This document shows positions 1-5,423 of a stretch of DNA of 5,423 bases, piece by piece. The notes beneath the pieces are model-generated. The model was not told where the DNA came from, searched no databases, and saw only the letters and a list, made by a program, of their open reading frames with translations. Position 1 is the first letter of the stretch, and the number at the start of each line of letters is the position of its first letter. Source of the DNA: an uncultured Rhodocyclaceae bacterium (GTDB lineage Bacteria; Pseudomonadota; Gammaproteobacteria; Burkholderiales; Rhodocyclaceae). Position numbers and translations under genes: made by a program. The stretch spans positions 1-5,423 of the forward strand of contig CAIYZZ010000445.1 in the NCBI GenBank assembly GCA_903930805.1. Reading direction: 5' to 3'.

Positions 1-852
1 GAAGCGGCGCGCGCGATCTTGCCTGACCAGGGTGCCAAGATAGTCGAGATTGCGGTCAACCGATTCAAGATAGTAATTGCGTCTGACACCGCGTGCCTGA
101 TCGAAATGCTTGGTCAGATGAGGCGCCAGACCACCCAACTCGTTCTGCAGGCGTGCCGCCATCATCTTGTAAAACCCATCAGTTTTTTCGAGCAGGTCGT
201 GGATGTCGGTAAAGAAGCTGATGCCGGCTTCTTTGAATTCAAAATACAGCAGCAACAAACGCTCGAGGTATTCGCGGTTTGCCATCTGACCGACCAGATC
301 GGCCGTGGCGGTAACACTGGCCGCCAGGCGCACTGAGGGATTGTCGAAGTCTGGCATGATGGCAACCGGCCGGTGATCGGTGGTGAGAATCACCTTGCCG
401 GTCGCTGACAGCAATTCGGGCGACAGCAAATGACCCAACTGGATTTCGGTGAACACCACACCGCGTACCACGTGCGTATCGGTAAATTGCGCACCCGTCC
501 CCTCCGCCTCCTCGTGATGCATCAAGTAGCCGGAGTCATGCAACAAGGCACCGACGATGCAGGAATCGATGGCGAGAGTGTCGAGCATTTGCCCGCCAAG
601 GTGCAGGCCGTGCAGGAGGCGCGCACTACAGAGCACCACCTCGAGCATGTGGCCTTGATCGTGATAGGGCGTGAGCAGCGATGTGTAACCCGCGACCCGC
701 CCCCCACACCCAGCCTCGATCAGACCAAAGGCAGTGTCAATGTAGGTCATGTCGTGACCCGGTGCAATCGCGCGGACAAGGTGGTGCACTTGTTCGCGGA
801 TCTCGCCAAAGTCGCGACTGTTACCAATTTCAAGGGCGGGACTGTCAATCAT
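1..852 (-). CDS. HD-domain metal-dependent phosphohydrolase, N-terminal part (runs off left edge)
   Basis: The minus strand is open without a stop from the ATG at 852-850 to the window edge (284 codons; C-terminus missing). HD-superfamily metal ligands are visible in order: the YHDQGH element (H64, H68), LLHDSGY (H105, D106) and TADLVGQM (D185). An EGTGA and THVVRG stretch (about 117-131) and QMANREYLERL follow, and the rest reads as soluble and largely helical. There is no signal peptide or membrane segment. From family knowledge, such proteins hydrolyse phosphate esters, often of nucleotides, using bound divalent metal; the substrate here cannot be read from the sequence. The YH-x3-H element resembles that of cyclic-nucleotide phosphodiesterases, while I see no dGTPase signature. 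The gene is divergent from nrdJ. The start is uncertain: the ATG has only AAGG 15 nt upstream, and a GTG at 897-895 would add 15 residues. An in-frame stop lies at 921-919. The superfamily call is firm; the function is unknown. Confidence 0.85.
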   Translation of the reverse strand, partial: MIDSPALEIGNSRDFGEIREQVHHLVRAIAPGHDMTYIDTAFGLIEAGCGGRVAGYTSLLTPYHDQGHMLEVVLCSARLLHGLHLGGQMLDTLAIDSCIVGALLHDSGYLMHHEEAEGTGAQFTDTHVVRGVVFTEIQLGHLLSPELLSATGKVILTTDHRPVAIMPDFDNPSVRLAASVTATADLVGQMANREYLERLLLLYFEFKEAGISFFTDIHDLLEKTDGFYKMMAARLQNELGGLAPHLTKHFDQARGVRRNYYLESVDRNLDYLGTLVRQDRARRF

Positions 853-917
853 TTTGAGGTAGTTTAACCTTGACAACGCCAAAAACAGATCAACCACTAC
901 CCTTAAATATTTCTTTG

Positions 918-923
918 GTTATA
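918..923 (-). promoter_or_regulatory. Possible -10 element for the HD-domain gene
   Basis: Read on the minus strand this is TATAAC, five of six matches to TATAAT. It would start transcription near 911 and give a leader of about 60 nt before the ATG at 852. The hexamer 17 bp upstream is TGGGGT, a very poor -35, and it overlaps the palindrome at 942-956. That would fit a promoter needing an activator, but this is inference from a single hexamer. Confidence 0.3.
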
Positions 924-941
924 GACCGAATTTTTCCGGCA

Positions 942-956
942 CCCCATCAGATGGGG
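942..956. repeat. Perfect 15-bp inverted repeat, possible operator
   Basis: CCCCATC and GATGGGG form perfect 7-bp arms around a single central A. The one-base spacer makes this a better dimeric protein site than an RNA hairpin, and no T-run follows on either strand. It is centred about 38 bp upstream of the start point predicted from the TATAAC at 923-918 for the HD gene. It is about 250 bp from the nrdJ start. The binding protein is unknown. Confidence 0.4.
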
Positions 957-1085
957 GTATTAGCCAGACCGGGATCAAGTCAACCCCCCTTCGCACTCCA
1001 CGTATGCTGCATGGCAACATATCCCTAATCACTCACCCTTTATCAAACGCCCACAACAGACTGATTTTTCATATGCTTTTCCAAC

Positions 1086-1115
1086 TTCAGCACCTACTAT
1101 ATGTAGTGGTATAAA
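1086..1115 (+). promoter_or_regulatory. Weak candidate nrdJ promoter
   Basis: TATAAA at 1110-1115 matches five of six -10 bases. The best -35 is TTCAGC at 1086-1091 with an 18-bp spacer, only three of six matches. Start would fall near 1122, leaving an untranslated leader of about 80 nt. The main support is position: the NrdR-like box at 1094-1109 fills the spacer between the two hexamers, where a repressor would block polymerase. A second -10-like TATGAT lies at 1147-1152 but has no recognisable -35. Confidence 0.35.
1094..1109. promoter_or_regulatory. NrdR box (box 1) upstream of nrdJ
   Basis: CTACTATATGTAGTGG fits the NrdR consensus acaCwAtATaTwGtgt, as I recall it, at positions 3-9 and 11-15 of 16, including the conserved central CTATAT and the outer C and G. 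NrdR is a zinc-finger/ATP-cone repressor that senses ATP/dATP and represses ribonucleotide reductase genes in most bacteria. The box lies about 93 bp upstream of nrdJ, within its likely promoter. The nrdR gene itself is not in this window. Confidence 0.7.
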
Positions 1116-1124
1116 TTCCATCAG

Positions 1125-1140
1125 CTACTAGGGATTTTGA
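1125..1140. promoter_or_regulatory. Degenerate second NrdR box (box 2)
   Basis: This 16-mer begins with the same CTACTA as box 1 and starts exactly 31 bp downstream, three helical turns, which is the usual phasing of paired NrdR boxes. It matches about 9 of 16 consensus positions; the central TAT and the outer G are lost. Spacing is the main argument. By sequence alone it would not be called. Confidence 0.45.
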
Positions 1141-1188
1141 TAACTATATGATTTAACAAGGAGCAAAAATTTATTAGTTCACACTCTC

Positions 1189-1195
1189 AGGAGGT
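1189..1195 (+). promoter_or_regulatory. Strong Shine-Dalgarno that fixes the nrdJ start
   Basis: AGGAGGT lies 6 nt before the ATG at 1202 and is near-perfectly complementary to the 16S 3' end. The in-frame ATGs at 1268 and 1274 (residues 23 and 25) have no such site. The long form of NrdJ is therefore preferred even though its first 22 or so residues look unconserved. Confidence 0.85.
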
Positions 1196-1201
1196 CTCGC
1201 T

Positions 1202-4174
1202 ATGCTTCGCCGCTCCCGTGAATCACATCCGACAACCCACCCACTCAACCAGCCAGCGAACTCGACCATGACCATGGATCAAAGCACTGCCGAAACAGAT
1301 CAAGCGTACTCAGATTCGCAAGAATACACAGGGCAACTGGGTCTGCCCCTGCCGCAGGAAATCTCCGGTGAAGTCCTGCTCGAGAAGTACGCCAAGGGTA
1401 ACGAGCGCGATGTGCGCGACGTGCGCAGCCGTGTTGCGCGCGCACTGGCGAGCATCGAAGCGGAAGAAAATGTCACTCTGTGGGAAGCCAACTTCCTTGA
1501 CGCTCAGGAAAACGGTTTCGTGCCCGCCGGTCGTATCAACTCGGCCGCCGGCACCGATCTGTGCGCCACGCTGATCAATTGCTTCGTACAACCGGTAGGC
1601 GATTCAATCTCGGAAATTGTCGACGGCCGTCCAGGCATCTACACCGCGTTATCGCAAGCCGCCGAAACCATGCGGCGCGGCGGCGGCGTCGGCTACGATT
1701 TCTCCAGCATCCGGCCGGTTGGCGCCCACGTCAAAGGCACCCAATCGCGCGCGTCCGGCCCGGTCTCCTACATGCGCGTCTTCGACCGCTCCTGCGAGAC
1801 CGTCGAATCCGCCGGTTCACGCCGTGGCGCCCAGATGGGCGTCCTGCGCTGCGACCACCCGGATATCGAAGCCTTCATCCATGCCAAGGACCACGGTGAT
1901 CTCTCGAACTTCAACCTTTCCGTAGGTGTCACCGATGCCTTCATGAAAGCGGTCGAAGCCAGCAGCGATATCGAACTCGTACATCGCGCCGAACCCTGCA
2001 CCGACGTCAAACAGGCCGGCGCCTACCAGCGCGACGACGGCCTCTGGGTCTATCGCAAGGTGCCTTCGCGCGAATTGTGGGATCAGGTCATGCGCTCGAC
2101 CTACGACCACGCCGAACCCGGCATCCTGTTCATCGACCGCATGAACCGTGACAACAACCTCAACTACTGCGAAACCATCGAGGCTACCAACCCCTGCGCC
2201 GAACAGCCACTGCCACCCTATGGTTGCTGCTGCCTCGGCTCAATCAACCTCACCAAATTCGTCAATCACGCTTTCGAGGAAACCGCCGATTTCGACTACG
2301 CCACCTTCGGCCGCGTCATCGACATTTCGGTACGTATGCTCGACAACGTGCTCGACGTCACTCACTGGCCTCTTCCCCAGCAGCAGGCCGAGGCCGCCGC
2401 CAAACGCCGCATCGGCCTTGGTTTTACCGGGTTGGGCGACGCACTGATCATGCTTTGCCTACGCTACGACACGGACGAAGCACGCCAGACCGCCACCAAG
2501 ATTTCCGAATTCATGCGCGACCGAGCTTATCTGGCCTCGGTTGAGCTTGCCAAGGAACGCGGCGCCTTCCCGCTCTTCAATGCCGATCTCTACCTGTCGG
2601 GCGGCAACTTCGCCTCGCGCCTGCCGCAAGCCATCAAGGATCAGGTCCGCAAGCACGGCATCCGCAACTCACACCTGCTTTCCATCGCACCCACTGGCAC
2701 GATTTCGCTGGCCTTCGCCGATAATGCTTCGAACGGCATCGAGCCGCCCTTTTCCTGGACTTACACACGCAAGAAGCGCATGGCCGACGGCACGCACAAG
2801 GAGTATGCGGTCGAGGATTACGCCTGGCGCCTTTACAAGCATCAGGGCGGCAACGTCAGCAAACTGCCCGACTACTTTGTCACCGCACTGGAAATTTCCG
2901 CACAGGCGCACAAGGACATGGTGGCCGCGGTGGCGCCCTGCATCGATACCGCCATTTCAAAAACGGTGAACGTGCCCGAGGATTATCCCTACGCCGAGTT
3001 CGAGGATCTCTATCTCACCGCCTGGAAAGCCGGCCTCAAGGGTCTCGCCACTTACCGTCCCAACAAGGTGCTGGGCAGCGTGCTGTCGGTCGAGCCGACC
3101 CAAGCCCAGCCCCAGGCACAAAAACAGCCGCAGGACGTCACCATCGACAGCGCCAACCGTCGCCTGAAGATCGGCTCATTGCCCGCGCCCGTTCTGTCAA
3201 GCCTGCGCTGGCCAGGCCGGCCGCGCATGACCGACGGCAATGCCGCCTGGACCTACATGATCGAAACACCACACGGCGAGTTTGCCCTCTTCGTCGGCCA
3301 GATCGAGAACGAACTGCGCAAGGCCGTTCCCTTTGAAATCTGGGTAAATGGCTCTGAGCAACCGCGCGGCCTGGGCGCCGTCGCCAAGACCCTCTCGATG
3401 GACATGCGCGCAAATGATCCCGCCTGGCTCAAGCTCAAACTCGACGTACTGGCCAGCACCGTCGGCGAAGAGCCCTTCGAGATGCCCATGCCACCCCATG
3501 GCGAACACAAGATGATGCCGGGTGCCGTATCGGCGATGGCACAAGTCATCCGCCATCGCTGCGAACAAATGGGCGCGCTGACCAGCGACGGTGCCACGCC
3601 GGTACTTGACTGCATGTTCAGCCGCGACGAGCCGAAAACTGGTACTGACGGCACGCTGTCCTGGACGGTCGATATCGTGAATCCCGCATCACGCGAGGAT
3701 TTCGTGCTCGGCCTGAAAGAAATCACCCTGCCCGATGGCGTGACGCGTCCTTATTCGTGCTGGCTCTCCGGCAATTACCCGCGCGCACTGGACGGCCTGA
3801 CCAAGCTGCTCTCGCTCGACATGCGGGTGATGGATCCGGCCTGGATCGGCATGAAACTACGCAAGCTGCTCAACTACCCCGAGCCGCTCGGCGACTTCAT
3901 GGCACGCGTCCCCGGTTCCAACAAGCAGCAGAACTGGCCGTCAACGGTGGCCTACATCGCTCGGCTCATCATGCACCGCTACGCCATGCTCGGCATCCTC
4001 GACGAACACGGCTACCCGACCCGCGAGATGGGCATCCTCGAAGCTCCACGCGAAAAGGGCGAAGTCAAGGTGACACAGGGCTCGCTCTGCGCCGAGTGCG
4101 GCAACATGACCGTGATTCGCAAAGACGGCTGCGACTTTTGCACCGCCTGCGGCGCGGTGGGCAGTTGCGGCTAA
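1202..4174 (+). CDS. nrdJ: Adenosylcobalamin-dependent (class II) ribonucleotide reductase NrdJ
   Basis: This cytosolic enzyme reduces ribonucleotides to deoxyribonucleotides, using adenosylcobalamin to make the active-site thiyl radical, so it needs neither oxygen nor a separate radical subunit. Residues 1-45 are polar and unconserved; no ATP-cone motif is visible, so dATP overall-activity control is probably absent. The catalytic barrel (about 50-625) has LINCFV (C127), SNFNLSV (235-241), NPCAE (N330, thiyl C332, E334), YGCCCLGS (C343 is the likely redox partner of C127) and the phosphate-binding APTGTIS (496-502). A P/Q-rich linker (632-645) leads to two similar TSCPD-like modules (about 682-805 and 820-944). 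The C-terminus holds six cysteines (963, 966, 977, 980, 983, 989), expected to form a zinc ribbon and relay reducing equivalents. At 990 residues it is longer than minimal NrdJ proteins because of the duplicated C-terminal region. It ends in tandem TAATAA stops and is transcribed alone, probably under NrdR. Confidence 0.96.
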   Translation: MLRRSRESHPTTHPLNQPANSTMTMDQSTAETDQAYSDSQEYTGQLGLPLPQEISGEVLLEKYAKGNERDVRDVRSRVARALASIEAEENVTLWEANFLDAQENGFVPAGRINSAAGTDLCATLINCFVQPVGDSISEIVDGRPGIYTALSQAAETMRRGGGVGYDFSSIRPVGAHVKGTQSRASGPVSYMRVFDRSCETVESAGSRRGAQMGVLRCDHPDIEAFIHAKDHGDLSNFNLSVGVTDAFMKAVEASSDIELVHRAEPCTDVKQAGAYQRDDGLWVYRKVPSRELWDQVMRSTYDHAEPGILFIDRMNRDNNLNYCETIEATNPCAEQPLPPYGCCCLGSINLTKFVNHAFEETADFDYATFGRVIDISVRMLDNVLDVTHWPLPQQQAEAAAKRRIGLGFTGLGDALIMLCLRYDTDEARQTATKISEFMRDRAYLASVELAKERGAFPLFNADLYLSGGNFASRLPQAIKDQVRKHGIRNSHLLSIAPTGTISLAFADNASNGIEPPFSWTYTRKKRMADGTHKEYAVEDYAWRLYKHQGGNVSKLPDYFVTALEISAQAHKDMVAAVAPCIDTAISKTVNVPEDYPYAEFEDLYLTAWKAGLKGLATYRPNKVLGSVLSVEPTQAQPQAQKQPQDVTIDSANRRLKIGSLPAPVLSSLRWPGRPRMTDGNAAWTYMIETPHGEFALFVGQIENELRKAVPFEIWVNGSEQPRGLGAVAKTLSMDMRANDPAWLKLKLDVLASTVGEEPFEMPMPPHGEHKMMPGAVSAMAQVIRHRCEQMGALTSDGATPVLDCMFSRDEPKTGTDGTLSWTVDIVNPASREDFVLGLKEITLPDGVTRPYSCWLSGNYPRALDGLTKLLSLDMRVMDPAWIGMKLRKLLNYPEPLGDFMARVPGSNKQQNWPSTVAYIARLIMHRYAMLGILDEHGYPTREMGILEAPREKGEVKVTQGSLCAECGNMTVIRKDGCDFCTACGAVGSCG
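3245..4033 (+). repeat. Tandem duplication of a TSCPD-like module within NrdJ
   Basis: Residues 682-805 (bases 3245-3616) and 820-944 (bases 3659-4033) align along their length at an offset of 138-140 residues. Both begin with an AWT/SWT strand, contain [12 protein letters not shown] and [12 protein letters not shown] respectively, and end with a helix like [14 protein letters not shown] and [14 protein letters not shown]. The DNA copies are well diverged, so the duplication is old. The name TSCPD-like rests on position at the NrdJ C-terminus and general pattern; the literal TSCPD motif is not present. Confidence 0.75.
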
Positions 4175-4295
4175 TAAAAAACAAACATCCAAGGTGTTAT
4201 GTGGGTTTACGCATAAGTTGCGACCACTCCCAAAACGCTCCGGCTCCGGCCGGAGCGTTTTTTTCAGCGACACAAAACTGAGAAACCATCCCCGA
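4175..4295. other. nrdJ-hflX intergenic spacer
   Basis: These 121 bp hold the second in-frame stop of nrdJ (4175-4177), a short A-rich run, a weak CGCA/TGCG dyad near 4210-4222 and the intrinsic terminator. Only 31 bp separate the terminator from the hflX start. I found no convincing -35/-10 pair for hflX here. Confidence 0.7.
4232..4264 (+). terminator. Intrinsic terminator of nrdJ
   Basis: AAAACGCTCCGG (4232-4243) pairs perfectly with CCGGAGCGTTTT (4250-4261). The 6-nt loop CTCCGG can close one more C-G pair to leave a UCCG tetraloop of the very stable UNCG class. Seven Ts (4258-4264) follow the GC-rich stem. It lies 58 nt after the nrdJ stop. The four As before the stem give only a weak T-run in the other direction, so it mainly acts on plus-strand transcripts. 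Confidence 0.93.
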
Positions 4296-5423
4296 ATGCG
4301 CAAAGAAATAAAAGAGAAGCCAAAATACGCTGTCGTCGCGGCCGTGCAACTGCCGAACGTGTACGACATCGAGTTTGAAGCCTCGCTGGCCGAATTGCGC
4401 GATCTTGCCAAAACTTTGGGTTTCGAGATCGCCGCCACCTTCACGCAGAAGCGCTCCAGTTTCGACACGACAGCCTACCTGGGTACGGGCAAGCGGGAAG
4501 AGATATGCACCTTCGTGGATAGCGAGCCCGCACCCGTCACGTTCGAGAAAACGCCACAGGCCGCCGCCGACCCTGATGCCGGCAAGATCGACGTCATCTT
4601 CGTCGATCATGAGATCTCGCCATCGCAGGCACGCAACCTCGAAAAAGAGGTTGGCTGTGAAGTAATGGACCGCACCATGGTCATCCTCGAAATCTTCCAC
4701 CGCCACGCCAGATCCCGCGCAGCGCGCGCGCAGGTGGAAATCGCGCGTCTCGGCTACATGGCACCGCGCCTGCGCGAGGCGGCCAAGCTCGCCGGCCCGC
4801 AAGGACGACAGCGTAGCGGCACGGGCGGTCGCGGTGCCGGCGAATCGCACACCGAGCTGGATAAACGCAAAATCCGTGACCGTATTGCCGAACTCCAGCA
4901 GGAGATCGCTGCGATGGATGTCGAACGCAAGACGCAACGTGCGCGGCGGCAGGATCGCCAGGGCGGTGCCAACGTCGCGCTCGTCGGCTATACCAACGCG
5001 GGCAAGTCCACCCTGATGCGCGCTCTCACCGGCAGCGACGTGCTGGTTGAAAACAAACTTTTCGCCACACTCGACACCACCGTGCGCACCCTCCAACCCG
5101 AGAGTCGGCCGCGCGTGCTCGTCAGCGATACAGTCGGCTTCATCAAGAATCTGCCGCACGGTCTCGTCGCTTCATTCAAGTCAACGCTTGAGGAGGCGCT
5201 TGATGCGTCGCTGCTGCTCCATGTCATCGACGCGAGCGATCCCGGGTTCGAACGGCAGCTTGAGGTCACCGACAAGGTGCTGGCCGAGATCGGTGCGCAG
5301 GACGTGCCGCGCCTCCGCGTCTTCAACAAGATCGACCATGTTGGCGACGCAGGGGCGCAAGTCGAACGCGAAGCCGCGCTACGCGCAGAGTACCCGGACT
5401 GCATCGTGATGAGCGCGCGCCGC
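4296..5423 (+). CDS. hflX: HflX-family ribosome-associated GTPase (runs off right edge)
   Basis: The frame from the ATG at 4296 is open to the window edge (376 codons; C-terminus missing). HflX proteins bind the 50S subunit and split stalled or hibernating ribosomes, for example after heat stress. The N-terminal domain has AYLGTGKREEI (60-70) and IFVDHEISPSQARNLE (101-116), both HflX hallmarks, followed by a basic coiled helical region (about 185-220). The GTPase domain has G1 GYTNAGKST (231-239), switch I FATLDTTVR (256-264), G3 DTVGF (278-282) with NLPHGLVASFKSTLEE, G4 NKID (344-347) and a G5-like SAR (373-375). Unusual points are an extra stretch at about 71-97 and SGTGGRGAGES (174-184) where canonical HflX has GGIGLRGPGET. 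No hfq or hflKC lies beside it in view, so it may be a second, divergent HflX. The start has no good Shine-Dalgarno; the usual YAVVAAVQLP opening supports it. Confidence 0.93.
   Translation, partial: MRKEIKEKPKYAVVAAVQLPNVYDIEFEASLAELRDLAKTLGFEIAATFTQKRSSFDTTAYLGTGKREEICTFVDSEPAPVTFEKTPQAAADPDAGKIDVIFVDHEISPSQARNLEKEVGCEVMDRTMVILEIFHRHARSRAARAQVEIARLGYMAPRLREAAKLAGPQGRQRSGTGGRGAGESHTELDKRKIRDRIAELQQEIAAMDVERKTQRARRQDRQGGANVALVGYTNAGKSTLMRALTGSDVLVENKLFATLDTTVRTLQPESRPRVLVSDTVGFIKNLPHGLVASFKSTLEEALDASLLLHVIDASDPGFERQLEVTDKVLAEIGAQDVPRLRVFNKIDHVGDAGAQVEREAALRAEYPDCIVMSARR

Larger units (their letters stand above)
853..1201. promoter_or_regulatory. Divergent intergenic region between the HD gene and nrdJ
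   Basis: This 349-bp spacer has no credible coding frame. It must carry the promoters of both divergent genes. The half next to nrdJ (about 1020-1180) is clearly AT-richer than the flanking genes. The sites I can support inside it are the palindrome at 942-956, a -10-like TATAAC on the minus strand at 923-918, two NrdR-like boxes, a weak plus-strand promoter and the nrdJ Shine-Dalgarno. I see no cobalamin riboswitch, terminator or small RNA signature. Confidence 0.8.

Noticed and set aside
430..867. A 145-residue open frame on the plus strand, and another at 19-336
   Set aside because: Both are antisense to the HD-domain gene, whose frame carries the full set of HD metal ligands. The plus-strand translations show no recognisable domain or ribosome binding site.
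942..956. The CCCCATC/GATGGGG dyad as an intrinsic terminator
   Set aside because: The loop would be one base, or three after losing a pair, and no T-run follows on either strand. A protein-binding site fits better.
1148..1156. Mini-ORF ATG ATT TAA in the nrdJ leader
   Set aside because: It has no Shine-Dalgarno and is only two codons long. It falls inside a -10-like sequence and is most simply chance.
1157..1177. A second Shine-Dalgarno-like AAGGAG at about 1158-1163 that could start a leader peptide
   Set aside because: No ATG, GTG or TTG lies at a suitable distance; only ATT does. The later AGGAGGT with the ATG at 1202 explains translation of nrdJ.
853..1201. Cobalamin riboswitch in the leader of the B12-dependent enzyme
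   Set aside because: I see no B12-box-like GCCACTG or the long folded leader expected, and only about 80 nt are predicted to be transcribed. B12 riboswitches are better known on B12-independent isozymes and on transport genes.
4210..4222. Short dyad CGCA-TAAGT-TGCG downstream of nrdJ
   Set aside because: A 4-bp stem is expected by chance, and the strong terminator nearby accounts for the end of transcription.
4197..5159. A 320-residue open frame on the minus strand
   Set aside because: It is antisense to the HflX gene, which shows G1, G3 and G4 motifs in the sense frame. It also runs through the intrinsic terminator. Long antisense frames are common in GC-rich genes.

Overview
The window is an ordinary-looking piece of a GC-rich proteobacterial chromosome, with coding DNA clearly richer in G+C than the intergenic spacers. 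The style of the class II ribonucleotide reductase (motifs [12 protein letters not shown] and a long C-terminal extension) suggests a betaproteobacterium or a close relative. That placement is inference from the protein, not from a marker gene. I see no mobile element, phage gene, CRISPR array, tRNA or rRNA.

There are three genes, two of them cut by the window edges. (1) Minus strand, 852 to 1: the N-terminal 284 codons of an HD-domain metal-dependent phosphohydrolase of unknown substrate, running off the left edge. (2) Plus strand, 1202-4174: a complete 990-residue adenosylcobalamin-dependent (class II) ribonucleotide reductase, NrdJ. It has all the catalytic residues, a P/Q-rich linker, a C-terminal region built from two copies of a TSCPD-like module, and a terminal Cys-rich ribbon. 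(3) Plus strand, 4296-5423: the first 376 codons of an HflX-family ribosome-associated GTPase, running off the right edge.

The 349-bp spacer between the divergent HD gene and nrdJ (853-1201) is AT-rich near nrdJ. It holds a good NrdR-box candidate (1094-1109) with a degenerate second box exactly 31 bp downstream, a weak promoter around them, and a strong Shine-Dalgarno that fixes the nrdJ start. Near the HD gene there is a perfect 15-bp palindrome (942-956) next to a -10-like hexamer. nrdJ ends in tandem stops and is followed by a strong intrinsic terminator (4232-4264), so hflX is probably a separate transcript.

Together, nrdJ makes deoxyribonucleotides with or without oxygen as long as B12 is available, probably under NrdR control. 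The HD enzyme and the HflX-like GTPase are neighbours without a demonstrated link. I found no clearly new system. The points most worth a second look are the duplicated C-terminal module of NrdJ, the layout of the NrdR sites, the divergent HflX, and the palindrome upstream of the HD gene.
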